From the NCBI RefSeq assembly GCF_020026925.1, contig NZ_JAIQDW010000005.1:186001-250000 (forward strand): a stretch of DNA of 64,000 bases. Reading direction: 5' to 3'. Shown piece after piece: positions 1 through 8,696 of this stretch. Source of the stretch: Flavobacterium hibisci (GTDB lineage Bacteria > Bacteroidota > Bacteroidia > Flavobacteriales > Flavobacteriaceae). How positions within the stretch are numbered: position 1 is the stretch's first letter; each line of letters opens with the position of its first letter. Under the pieces are notes generated by a model. The model did not search any database and was not told the DNA's origin. It saw nothing but the letters and a program-made list of their open reading frames with translations. The position numbers were made by a program, and so were the translations under genes.

Positions 1-886
1 CATATAACATCATCTCTTTATTACGATCATTAGATCCTAAGTTTACATCGTAATAATATGGCAATAAACCATATGGTCCTGGATCATTAATACCTTCTAA
101 GGATAAATTGTAGGCCTGTTGAAAATACCATTGTGCATTATGCCCATCAGGATCAGTTCTTGGTGTATCAGGATAAGTTGGTATATTATTTGGGTTTTCT
201 AACCACCATCCGTAGGTTAAATAGGCTTTTGCCAATATTAAACGTGCTAAATTCTTTGTTGCTGTTCCTGTTAATCTTGGACTAACCGGTAATTCATTTA
301 TAGACGCTATCAGATCAGGAAAAATAGATTTTGTGTAAACTTCAGTTACAGTATTTCTTTTGGAATATCTCGAAGGCTTAAGATTAAATTTTAGTTCTCC
401 CTGACCTAAATCTAAGGGAACTCCTCCAAATGTCTGAACTAATAAAAAATAATCAAAAGCTCTAAAAAATTTAGACTCAGCAATAACGCTGGTTGCAACA
501 CCAACTGATGGACCATATTCAATAATTCCATTGGCGGTATTGATATCACTAAATGAGTTATTCCATAAAACATCAGATCTGCTTGAACTAGGAGTTATAA
601 CACCTACGCCTGATAAATCATGATCTTTAAAGTTACCGTCTGCCTGTTGTGCGTACGTATGCTCATCTGTACCGGTTTGAGTAGCATTATAAAAATATGC
701 CTGTCCATATATCCATCTTAAATGTGCATAGTGTGATGTTATTCCCTGGTTTATCCCTTGCTGTGTTTTAAAATATTCCGGTTCGTAAAAATCATGCGGT
801 TTTTCTTCAAGGATATCAGAACAGCCTGCAAAGGAGAACAAAATTACTGATCCTATAATTATTTTTTTTAAAATATATCGTTTCAT
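1..886 (-). CDS. SusD/RagB-family outer-membrane glycan-binding lipoprotein (3' end outside window)
   Basis: The reading frame is open from the ATG at 884-886 to the window edge, so the C-terminal part is missing. The first residues read as a lipoprotein signal (MKRYILKKIIIGSVILFSFA, then GCSD), with the lipobox Cys at about residue 22. Next comes the SusD-type N-terminal segment (ILEEKP, then helical TPR-like stretches such as FRAFDYFLLVQTFGGVPL), which is typical of RagB/SusD proteins. These proteins sit on the cell surface as a lid over the SusC barrel and bind the oligosaccharide. Only 12 bases separate it from the stop of the upstream susC, so the pair is co-transcribed. By context the ligand is a xylo-oligosaccharide; this is inference from the neighbouring GH10, GH67 and GH3 genes. 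Confidence 0.93.
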   Translation of the reverse strand, partial: MKRYILKKIIIGSVILFSFAGCSDILEEKPHDFYEPEYFKTQQGINQGITSHYAHLRWIYGQAYFYNATQTGTDEHTYAQQADGNFKDHDLSGVGVITPSSSRSDVLWNNSFSDINTANGIIEYGPSVGVATSVIAESKFFRAFDYFLLVQTFGGVPLDLGQGELKFNLKPSRYSKRNTVTEVYTKSIFPDLIASINELPVSPRLTGTATKNLARLILAKAYLTYGWWLENPNNIPTYPDTPRTDPDGHNAQWYFQQAYNLSLEGINDPGPYGLLPYYYDVNLGSNDRNKEMMLY

Positions 887-898
887 AGCTCTTCTTGA

Positions 899-3800
899 TT
901 AAAATGTTAAATTAAGTCCAAATAAATAATTTCTGGTAGTAGGTGTATTGGTTCCAATAACCAAAAATCTACGTTGGTAAGAAGCTACAGCCTGATTTTC
1001 GTCTCCAAATGAATTGGTTTCAGGATCCATACCAGACATTTTATGATAAGGAGAGAAAAATACAAAAGGATTCTGAGCAGTAACATAAAGTCTAAGTCTT
1101 TCAATACCTAAATCTCTCATAAATTGCTGATCCAATGTATAACCAAGTGTTAATGCCCTGATTTTTACATACGATGCATCAAAATAACTCATTGTTGACA
1201 TGTATTTTGGGTTATCACCACTTCTTACACCTTTTGGATTAGGGAATTCTGCATCTCTGTTATCTGGTGTCCAGTAATCCACATCTACGTTACTTCTTCT
1301 TCCATTAAGAAGGTTAAGATAACTAGCCCCTCCATATAAAGTACTCACTAATACACCACCACTTTTAAATGCGCCAACAGCTGAAAAATCAAAACCTTTA
1401 TAGCTTAAGTTAGTATTGAATCCTCCCTGGAAATCAGGGTCAGTTTCGATTATCTGTCTGTCGCTTGCATTAATTGCACGAGTTGGAGAACCATCTGGAT
1501 TGAAAGTCCCATTATACTTAACTCTAATAGACCCTACAACAGATCCTGTATCGTTAACTCCGTATTTCTGGTTTGGTTCATATATTGACATATATGGGTC
1601 TCCTTCCTGCCAAAGACCAACTTTCTCATAATCATAGATTGAATTGATGTTATATCCAACAAACCATGAATTTGCCTCATCTCTTGTAGCTCCTGATGCA
1701 AGCTTAACAAGCTTATTATCATTAGCATATAAATTAAAACCAACTGACCAGCTAAGGCCTTTAGGATTATCAAGGATTACTCCATTCAAAGAGATCTCAT
1801 AACCTTTATTTTCACTTTCCCCAACATTAGCTACATAGCTACTAACTCCTGACGTTACTGGTAGATTTACCCTCTGTAAAAGATCTTTTGTATTCGTTTT
1901 ATAATACTCAATTGTACCTGATAAACGGTTGTTAAAGAATCCGAAATCTAATCCATAGTTCCATGTTTTAGAATACTCCCATCCTAAATCTTCATTAGTC
2001 AATTCTGTAAGATATACTCCCGTTGCATTTGTATTTCCAAAATTATACGGTCGGGTACTCAAAGATCCTAAAGTAGAATATGGATTTACTGCCTGATTAG
2101 ACGTTTCACCGTAACCAGCACGTAATTTCAATAGATTTAACCATGAAAGGTTTTTCATGAAAGATTCATTAGAAACTGTCCAACCTAAAGAAACTGCAGG
2201 ATAAGTTACCCATCTATTATCTTTAGAAAGTCTTGAAGAACCATCCGAACGAACTGTTCCTGAAATAAAGTACTTATTATCATAAGAATACATTGCTCTT
2301 GCCATGTAAGAACTTAGACCCCATTGAGTATAATCCTGCTCTTCAGGTTTAATAATGATTGGCTCTTCACTCTGAGCCATGTTATAAAACTGAAATGCAT
2401 CAGAAGTAATTCCTCTTCTTGTTATTCTTGAGGTATTTCCTGTGTATTGCTCATTTGAATACAATGCAACAAAATTTATAGTATGCTTATCTGCAAAAGT
2501 CTTGTCATATGTAAGTAAGTTTTCTACAAGCCATTGTGTTGACAATTCATTTCTTATTGCTGCTTCTGATAACGTAGTAGGATTCACATCAAATACACCC
2601 TGACCTTCATAATATCCGCCGTTAGATACACGAAAATTTAATCCGGTATTCATACGGTATTTTAACCCCTCTACTCCAGGAATTTTCAATTCAGCAAAAA
2701 TATTATTGTAAGAACTAAAAGCTTTGGTTAAGTTTACATAAGATTCTCCCAGATTGTTAATTGATTCTCTTGTATATACCCAGTATTCATCAGCAGCCAT
2801 TCTAACAGTTCTTTTTAATGAGCCATCAGCATTATATGGACTTGCCAAAGGTGAAGTCCCCAAAGCCGTACCAGTACCAATATTATCACCGTTTGTAATA
2901 GAATAATTACTATTAGTATTAAACCCTAAACGAAGTACTTTTCCTACTTGTTGATCTAAACCTGCTCTAAGCGTATAACGTTCAAAACTTTGACCTGGCA
3001 ATACAGCATCCTCTTTGTAATAACCTAAACCAGCATTATAAGCTCCACCTTCACTTCCTCCGGCAACGCTTATGTCATGACTAACCATTTCACCAGCCCC
3101 GTAAAGGCTATCCTGCCAGTTGGTATTGTTATTATTTGATTCATCTAATCCATTAGTATACAAACCAGCAGCGGTACGAAGTGCGCTGAATTTTGCACCA
3201 TCCATCATATCATATTGACCAAAAACTTGTTTGATACCTGTAAATCCATTGTAATTAAAAGTCGCTTTTTGATTTTTACGCCCTTTATTACTTGTAATTA
3301 ATATAACACCATTCGCCCCACGTGAACCATAAATAGCAGTAGCAGAAGCATCTTTCAAAATATCTACAGACTTAATATCAACTGGATTTATATCACCTAT
3401 TTGACCAGCAAAAGGTACTCCATCAAGAACAATTAATGGATCATTACTTCCTGTAAGAGATCTTGTACCACGTATACGAATCTGCATAGCAGCTCCTGGT
3501 TTTGAAGATGTTTGCAACAATTCAACACCTGCTAATCTACCTTGCAAAGCCTGTGTTATATTGGCAGATTGTACTTCGTTTAATTCCTTACCTCCAATTG
3601 AAGCTACAGATCCGGTTACTGCTTCTTTTCTTTGCGTTCCGTATCCAATAACCACAACTTCTTTTAAAACGCCTGATTCTTCTTCAAGCTTTACGTTGAT
3701 TTGGTTTTGTCCATTTACAGCTACTTCTTTGCTTTTTAAACCGATAAAACTAAAAACAAGTACTCCGTTTGAAGGAACATCGATAGAGTAAGTACCATCA

Positions 3801-3991
3801 AAACCTGTACTTACGCCAGTTTTAGTGCCCTTTAAATTTACATTAGCCCCAGGGATAGGACCATTTGCATCCGATACAGTCCCTTTGACTTTCGTTTGCG
3901 CACCCGCATGGAGTGATAAGCCAAACATTAAGATCAAAAAACAAAAGCATTTTAAATGCTTCGATTTAATTGTAACAAAATAGTTAGTCAT
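899..3991 (-). CDS. SusC/RagA-type TonB-dependent receptor (xylan locus)
   Basis: A 1030-residue outer-membrane importer. An N-terminal signal peptide (about 1-31, ending HAGAQ) is followed by a carboxypeptidase-D-regulatory-like beta-sandwich (about 33-110; VKGTVSDANGPIPGANV). Then comes the plug domain (VVVIGYGTQRKEAVTGSV; DPLIVLDGVP; KDASATAIYGSRGANGVI) and a large beta-barrel ending in aromatic LFGLNLTF. This order is diagnostic of SusC. With the SusD protein just downstream it should move xylo-oligosaccharides across the outer membrane, powered by TonB-ExbBD. The upstream region has a good promoter overlapping a LacI-type operator (4074-4083) and a second operator 310 bp further up, so the pair is very likely repressed by the LacI protein at 8697-9728. 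The substrate is inferred from neighbours, not from the protein. Confidence 0.95.
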   Translation of the reverse strand: MTNYFVTIKSKHLKCFCFLILMFGLSLHAGAQTKVKGTVSDANGPIPGANVNLKGTKTGVSTGFDGTYSIDVPSNGVLVFSFIGLKSKEVAVNGQNQINVKLEEESGVLKEVVVIGYGTQRKEAVTGSVASIGGKELNEVQSANITQALQGRLAGVELLQTSSKPGAAMQIRIRGTRSLTGSNDPLIVLDGVPFAGQIGDINPVDIKSVDILKDASATAIYGSRGANGVILITSNKGRKNQKATFNYNGFTGIKQVFGQYDMMDGAKFSALRTAAGLYTNGLDESNNNNTNWQDSLYGAGEMVSHDISVAGGSEGGAYNAGLGYYKEDAVLPGQSFERYTLRAGLDQQVGKVLRLGFNTNSNYSITNGDNIGTGTALGTSPLASPYNADGSLKRTVRMAADEYWVYTRESINNLGESYVNLTKAFSSYNNIFAELKIPGVEGLKYRMNTGLNFRVSNGGYYEGQGVFDVNPTTLSEAAIRNELSTQWLVENLLTYDKTFADKHTINFVALYSNEQYTGNTSRITRRGITSDAFQFYNMAQSEEPIIIKPEEQDYTQWGLSSYMARAMYSYDNKYFISGTVRSDGSSRLSKDNRWVTYPAVSLGWTVSNESFMKNLSWLNLLKLRAGYGETSNQAVNPYSTLGSLSTRPYNFGNTNATGVYLTELTNEDLGWEYSKTWNYGLDFGFFNNRLSGTIEYYKTNTKDLLQRVNLPVTSGVSSYVANVGESENKGYEISLNGVILDNPKGLSWSVGFNLYANDNKLVKLASGATRDEANSWFVGYNINSIYDYEKVGLWQEGDPYMSIYEPNQKYGVNDTGSVVGSIRVKYNGTFNPDGSPTRAINASDRQIIETDPDFQGGFNTNLSYKGFDFSAVGAFKSGGVLVSTLYGGASYLNLLNGRRSNVDVDYWTPDNRDAEFPNPKGVRSGDNPKYMSTMSYFDASYVKIRALTLGYTLDQQFMRDLGIERLRLYVTAQNPFVFFSPYHKMSGMDPETNSFGDENQAVASYQRRFLVIGTNTPTTRNYLFGLNLTF

Positions 3992-4046
3992 AAAAATTGA
4001 TTTAAATTAAAATTCATTTTTGGTTTAGTCATAAGTGTATTTAAAA

Positions 4047-4076
4047 CAAATGTAGAAAAAAACAATCAATACACAA
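4047..4076 (-). promoter_or_regulatory. Predicted susC promoter
   Basis: On the minus strand the -7 box TACATTTG (4047-4054) matches the Bacteroidota consensus TAnnTTTG exactly. It lies 19 bp from a TTG (4074-4076) that can serve as the -33 element. That TTG is the end of the LacI-type operator, so a bound repressor would block sigma contact. Transcription would start near 4040, leaving a leader of about 50 bases before the susC ATG. Confidence 0.6.
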
Positions 4077-4083
4077 TCGGTTG
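4074..4083. promoter_or_regulatory. LacI-family operator 1 of susC (CAATCGGTTG)
   Basis: CAATCGGTTG is a near-palindrome with a central CG (CAAnCGnTTG), the classic shape of a LacI/GalR half-site pair. The site is flanked by ACA and TTT exactly as in the copy before the GH3 gene at 9914. It overlaps the predicted -33 element of susC, as expected for a repressor site. Confidence 0.72.
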
Positions 4084-4383
4084 TTTAATTTTTTTTTAAA
4101 TTATTAATAATAATATTCAAATAAAAAACATTGTACGTAATATAATAACCTGAAAAATAAATTATATCTATTTTTAAATCGATTTTGAGTTTAAAAATAA
4201 CAATTTAGAAGTAAATACTTTAATTAGATAAATAAATCATAAATATTAGAATTTGTTAATAATACTGAAATTAAAAAGTAAAGTATTGTTAAAATAAACT
4301 GCAAAAAAAGCAATATAATTGATTTCTTAATAAATAGGCAAAATGATATGCTTAATTCTCAAGAAAGAACATAAAAAAAAATA

Positions 4384-4393
4384 CAATCGGTTG
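4384..4393. promoter_or_regulatory. LacI-family operator 2 of susC (CAATCGGTTG)
   Basis: The same 10-mer as the other three sites. It lies 393 bp above the susC start and just downstream (minus strand) of the terminator at 4408-4433. No -7 box sits at the right distance from it, so it looks like an auxiliary operator rather than part of a second promoter. Confidence 0.62.
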
Positions 4394-4407
4394 CTCATTT
4401 AATTAAA

Positions 4408-4433
4408 AAAAGCTCCTGTTTAAAGGAGCTTTT
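4408..4433 (-). terminator. Rho-independent terminator after the GH67-GH10 unit
   Basis: A perfect 10-bp stem (AAAAGCTCCT with AGGAGCTTTT) around a 6-base loop, followed on the minus strand by a run of T. It ends the leftward GH67/GH10/GH43-remnant transcript before the susC promoter. It could work in both directions. Confidence 0.8.
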
Positions 4434-4567
4434 AAAAGTCATGATTTTTTCTGCTGTTATTATATAAATTTATGGAAATAAATTATCTAATTATATTTTT
4501 TAGCTATTCAATGATAAACGTTTCGTAGCTATCAATATATGTCAATAATTTTTTTCGAAACTATAAG

Positions 4568-4999
4568 CTATTCAGCTACTCGTCTTATGCCAAAAGAATC
4601 TATTGTAACAATTTTGCCATTTTTCATATAATCTATTTTAATAAACTTTATATTTCTCAAATCCTGTGTAGAAGTTAAAAATGTGGGATCATGATAAAAC
4701 AAACACCATTCATTATCTAACTGACATATAGAATGATTTAAATTCCTGCCTGCAAATGGATTAAATATTCTTCCCTTATATGTAAAAGATCCATAAGGAT
4801 TATCACCAATTGCATAGAAAATAAAATTACTGTCTTGCATTGAATAAGAAAAGTAAAATTTACCATTATATTTATGAATCCATGAAGCTTCGAAAAAATG
4901 CTGGTAATTATTTGAAGATAGCATAATTGATCCTTTTTCGTCCAGAATTTTAATTTCTTTGAGATCTTCAGCAACTTCTAAAATATCATCTGCAACCAT
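4568..4999 (-). pseudogene. 5'-truncated GH43 beta-xylosidase/arabinofuranosidase remnant
   Basis: The 143-residue frame matches only the C-terminal half of a GH43 five-bladed beta-propeller. It keeps the general-acid glutamate region (FFEASWIHKYNGKFYFSYS, E about residue 38) and the later blades (YAIGDNPYGSFTYKG; NHSICQLDNEWCLFYHD). The N-terminal blades, which hold the catalytic base Asp and the pKa-modulating Asp, are absent, as is any signal peptide. GH43 catalytic domains normally need about 290 or more residues. The frame upstream of the ATG stays open for only about 15 codons, into the end of the GH10 gene, and contains no GH43 sequence. The GH10 stop is just 17 bases upstream, so a deletion probably removed the 5' half. 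The remnant is not expected to be active; it may still be translated. Confidence 0.8.
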
Positions 5000-5016
5000 T
5001 TCTTCTATAGTATTAA

Positions 5017-6135
5017 TTATTTTTTTATTTCTTTTAACTTCAGGACGCTATCATACGCTTTCTTAGGTTTTAAATCTTTATCAAATAATAATGGGTAATT
5101 TGTCCTTCCTTTTATTGGCCAGTCATTTAACCACGACTGTCCGTCATGAACACCCCAAAATGTTACCCTGCTGATTTTATCTTTATGCTTTAAAAACAAT
5201 TTAAAGATTGACGCATAACGCTCAGCTAGTTTCACCTGAACTGAATCGGGAAGTTTTTCCGGATACGGATTCATTTTTTCACTTCCTTCAAAATTTTGAT
5301 TAACATCTGCGCCTTTTAAATCCCAGGGATTTGGCAGAACGGTGATATCTAATTCTGTAAAAGCAACTTTTAAGCCCAAAGCAGAATACGCTAAAATACT
5401 TTCTTCGATCATTTCTATAGAAGGACTTTCTAATCGCCAGTGAGCCTGTATTCCTACTCCATCAATTTTTCCTCCCCCGGCTTTGATTTTTTTGATCAGA
5501 TCAATATTGCCTTTTCTTTTTGCAGGCTCTTCATTATTGTAATCATTATAATATAAATCTACTTTTGGATCTGCAGCAGCTGCCAGTTTAAATGCATCAA
5601 CAAGATATTGCTCTCCAAGTGCCTTCAGAAAAACTGATTTTCTTAATGTTCCATCTTCGTTCAAAGCTTCATTGACAACATCCCAGGAATCAATTCGTCC
5701 TTTATATTTAGAAACAATTGTCGTAATATGATCTTTCATAAAAGCTTTCATTTCTGTACTATCTTTTATTTCTGCCATCCATGAAGCCAATTGACTGTGC
5801 CAGATTAGAGTATGCCCATGGATGAACATTTTATTCTTCTCTCCATAGGCAACAAATTTATCAGACAATGCAAAATCATACTTGCCCTTGGAAGGATGCA
5901 AAAACATCGATTTCATGATATTCTCTGCTGTAATAGCATTAAATTCTTTTTTGATTAAAGAATCTTCTTTTGCATTTTTTTCTTCAATCTGATTTAAATC
6001 CAGAGCAGTTCCAATATAAAAATCTTTTTTATAACTGTCTTTTAATGAAACACCATTTTTTTCTTTTTTTTGTGCATTACAGCTGGTGAAAATGATTAGA
6101 GGTAAAAGCAGTAAATAATGATTAATTAATTTCAT
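5017..6135 (-). CDS. GH10 endo-1,4-beta-xylanase, lipoprotein
   Basis: A 372-residue protein with a lipoprotein signal (LLLLPLIIFTSC, Cys19), so it is membrane-anchored and probably surface-exposed. The GH10 (beta/alpha)8 barrel fills residues 30-370. The acid/base Glu is E156 in WDVVNEAL and the nucleophile is E261 in FTELDI. The -1 subsite motif HGHTLIWHSQ (106-115) and GVGIQAHW (226-233) are both present, so the enzyme should be active. It cuts the xylan backbone internally to give oligosaccharides for the SusCD pair and for the GH67 and GH3 enzymes. It lies 112 bp downstream of the GH67 gene on the same strand and probably shares its operator-controlled promoter. Confidence 0.96.
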   Translation of the reverse strand: MKLINHYLLLLPLIIFTSCNAQKKEKNGVSLKDSYKKDFYIGTALDLNQIEEKNAKEDSLIKKEFNAITAENIMKSMFLHPSKGKYDFALSDKFVAYGEKNKMFIHGHTLIWHSQLASWMAEIKDSTEMKAFMKDHITTIVSKYKGRIDSWDVVNEALNEDGTLRKSVFLKALGEQYLVDAFKLAAAADPKVDLYYNDYNNEEPAKRKGNIDLIKKIKAGGGKIDGVGIQAHWRLESPSIEMIEESILAYSALGLKVAFTELDITVLPNPWDLKGADVNQNFEGSEKMNPYPEKLPDSVQVKLAERYASIFKLFLKHKDKISRVTFWGVHDGQSWLNDWPIKGRTNYPLLFDKDLKPKKAYDSVLKLKEIKK

Positions 6136-6247
6136 TTTATGGTTTTTAAGGTTGATAGTTTTTTATTTTGATTTCTGGTACAGTTTTTATTTTGTGTCTT
6201 AATACAATCTGTAAATAATAATGATTATGATTTTAGCTAAATATCTT

Positions 6248-8413
6248 TTAATTTCCTGGCGCAAAAGGAAATTTCAATGATTTAAAATATTCTAAAGATT
6301 GTGTTGGTTTCTCTACTCCAACAGGCAATTCCTTACCCGAATATTGCTGAAAATAAAGCAGACATGCATCTCTCCACCATTTTGCTTCTTTATACTGAAT
6401 TTCTAATAACATCTGAACTTCTTTGAAACGTTCGTTATCAATATATTTTTCAGCTTTATTCCATGTATTTTGCATATTTTTCACCTGATCGACACCTTCC
6501 TGATACTTCAAAGCCATACCATTCCAAAGCGTTTGACCGTTTTTTAATTTATAATCCCAGGAAAGATGATGAAACCATAGCAAATCTTTTTCAGGACAAG
6601 TCTTTACATTATCAAACATCTTTTCTACTTCAGGAGCATATTGTGATGTTGCATTTGTTCCTGTTTTAGACCGGTCAAAACCTATTCCATTTTTATCTGC
6701 TTTATGATAATACACCGGATTCCATTCTGGCCTTGATAAATTAGAAACCCATGGTCCCGGGCCGTAATGATGCGCTGTATCCATAATATGATGTAATCCG
6801 AGTGGCGTCATATAATTAACAACTACTTCACGCGATTCAATCATCATTTTTTTTATTGGGGTTATGAAATTTTCATCGTTCGAAAACGTACATCTCAGCC
6901 ATTCATCGGCAATAACTTCAGAATCTAAATTTGGGTTCCAGGCCAGCCTTCCAAAGCCATACCAGTTTGCCTGAGCAAAAGGGTGACCGGTCCAGTTTAA
7001 ATCATTTCCAATATTGGAAACTCCTGCAATACCTGTTAATTTCGTTTTTGTATAAGAACCGTCAACTACTTTAGCAACTGTTGTTCCTTTTCCTTTTTGA
7101 TAAGTATCTGCTTCTAAAACTTCCTGAAATAATTTAGGCAGAAAAACCAAATGCGTGCTAAAACCTAAGTATTCCTGAGTAATTTGAAATTCCATCATTA
7201 ATGGCGTTTTTGGCATAGCCCCAAACATAGGATGAAAAGGCTCCCGGGGCTGAAAATCGATTGCTCCGTTTTTTACCTGAACGATTACATTCTCTTTGAA
7301 TTTTCCGTCGTAAGGGACAAATTCAGCATAAGCTTGTTTTGCCCTGTCATTGGCATCATGTTCAGAATAAACAAAAGCTCTCCACATAATCACCCCGCCA
7401 AATGGCGCAACGGCATCGGCAAGCATATTGGCACCGTCAACATGATCCCTTCCATAATTTTGTGGTCCTGGCTGACCTTCTGAATTCGCTTTTACCAGAA
7501 AGCCCCCAAAATCCGGAATTCTTTTATAAATTTCTTTGGCTTTATCTTTCCACCAATTTACAACCCCAGCATCTTTTGGATCTGCAGTTTTTAATCCACC
7601 GATCTCAATTGGTGCTGAAAAACGCGCTGTTAAATATACTTTTATTCCGTACGGCCTAAATACGTTGGCCAAAGCTTCAACCTTCTCTAAATATTGAGCC
7701 GTTAAGATTAAAGCGTTTGCATTTACATTGGTCAAAACGGTTCCGTTTATTCCAATTGATGCATTTGCTCTGGCATAATCAACATATCGCTGATCAATAA
7801 AACCAGGAAGTTTTTGCCAGTTCCATAATGAAAAACCGGCGTAGCCACGCTCTACAGTGCGGTCTAAATTATCCCAGTGATTTAAAATTCTGATATTTGT
7901 TTTTGGACTATCAGCAATATTTAAATTTTGTATTGGTTTATTTGTCTGGATTAATCGCAAAAAATGATAAACACCGTATAAAACTCCAATATCTTTTTTA
8001 CCAGTAATAACAATGTGGTTTCTATTACTTACAGAAATCGATTTGATAATAAAACCTTCATCATTTATAAGAGCGAAACCAGATCCAATTGCTTTTTGAA
8101 TTTCAGGACTTAATGCCAATTTTGAGCCTAAAATTATAGTATTGTTCCCTTCTAATTTTGAAACGTCCTGAATATCATTTCCAAGCATATCATTCAAAGC
8201 ATTGTGTAATTCATTTTCAGCAATTTTTAAAGTTTCTGTATTTTCTAATACTACTATCCCTTTAATATTTGATAAGTAATCTGAAGTTAGTTTTGAAATC
8301 GTTTTTTTTTCATATTGCAACCATAATTTATAATCTTTTTGTGCCAATGCCGGACAACAAAATACAAAAAACAATACGCTCAATTTGAAAAAAGTCTTCT
8401 TTATAGGTTTCAT
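6248..8413 (-). CDS. aguA: GH67 alpha-glucuronidase
   Basis: A 721-residue, full-length GH67 enzyme with an N-terminal signal (about 1-24, ending PALAQ), so probably periplasmic. It removes (4-O-methyl-)glucuronic acid from the non-reducing end of xylo-oligosaccharides. Family landmarks are all present: general acid E312 in VKANSEGQPGP, the base pair D386 (NGAIDFQPREP) and E414 (TQEYLG) with the expected 28-residue spacing, and the C-terminal helical domain with YYHKADKNGIGFDRS. The N-terminal domain of about 150 residues is the usual GH67 beta-sandwich. A LacI-type operator 111 bp upstream (8524-8533) suggests it heads a repressed unit with the GH10 gene. Confidence 0.97.
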   Translation of the reverse strand: MKPIKKTFFKLSVLFFVFCCPALAQKDYKLWLQYEKKTISKLTSDYLSNIKGIVVLENTETLKIAENELHNALNDMLGNDIQDVSKLEGNNTIILGSKLALSPEIQKAIGSGFALINDEGFIIKSISVSNRNHIVITGKKDIGVLYGVYHFLRLIQTNKPIQNLNIADSPKTNIRILNHWDNLDRTVERGYAGFSLWNWQKLPGFIDQRYVDYARANASIGINGTVLTNVNANALILTAQYLEKVEALANVFRPYGIKVYLTARFSAPIEIGGLKTADPKDAGVVNWWKDKAKEIYKRIPDFGGFLVKANSEGQPGPQNYGRDHVDGANMLADAVAPFGGVIMWRAFVYSEHDANDRAKQAYAEFVPYDGKFKENVIVQVKNGAIDFQPREPFHPMFGAMPKTPLMMEFQITQEYLGFSTHLVFLPKLFQEVLEADTYQKGKGTTVAKVVDGSYTKTKLTGIAGVSNIGNDLNWTGHPFAQANWYGFGRLAWNPNLDSEVIADEWLRCTFSNDENFITPIKKMMIESREVVVNYMTPLGLHHIMDTAHHYGPGPWVSNLSRPEWNPVYYHKADKNGIGFDRSKTGTNATSQYAPEVEKMFDNVKTCPEKDLLWFHHLSWDYKLKNGQTLWNGMALKYQEGVDQVKNMQNTWNKAEKYIDNERFKEVQMLLEIQYKEAKWWRDACLLYFQQYSGKELPVGVEKPTQSLEYFKSLKFPFAPGN

Positions 8414-8497
8414 TATTCTTTTGTTTACTGCTTAATCAGACACAAACAATATCATAATTTAAACTGATTATTTAGCAATATAAATACTAAAAAAATG

Positions 8498-8533
8498 CAG
8501 TATTAAAAATACCACCATGTTCGCAATCGGTTG
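8498..8533 (-). promoter_or_regulatory. Predicted promoter and LacI-type operator of GH67
   Basis: CAATCGGTTG at 8524-8533 is the third copy of the operator. Its minus-strand TTG (8524-8526) lies 18 bp from TAATACTG (8498-8505), a -7 box with two mismatches to TAnnTTTG. This is the same operator-over--33 geometry as at susC. The rest of the 283-bp gap (8414-8696) holds nothing I recognise. Confidence 0.6.
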
Positions 8534-8696
8534 TGCTAAAATACAAAAATAAAGCAATTAAAAAATAAAAAATCTACTTTATGCCTTATTTTAAAACATT
8601 AACAAAACAAATCCTATATTACAGCAGAAGCTATATTAAACTATAAAATCGTTCATACAAAAAATAGATTTTTCCATAACTATGGCTTATAAAAAT

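Larger units (their letters stand above)
3992..4567. other. Regulatory intergenic region upstream of susC
   Basis: This 576-bp AT-rich stretch has no credible gene. It contains, from susC upward, a -7 box at 4047-4054 (minus strand), an operator at 4074-4083, about 300 bp with no recognised element, a second operator at 4384-4393, and a rho-independent terminator at 4408-4433 that insulates susC from the GH67/GH10 transcript. I see nothing else in 4440-4567. Confidence 0.7.
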
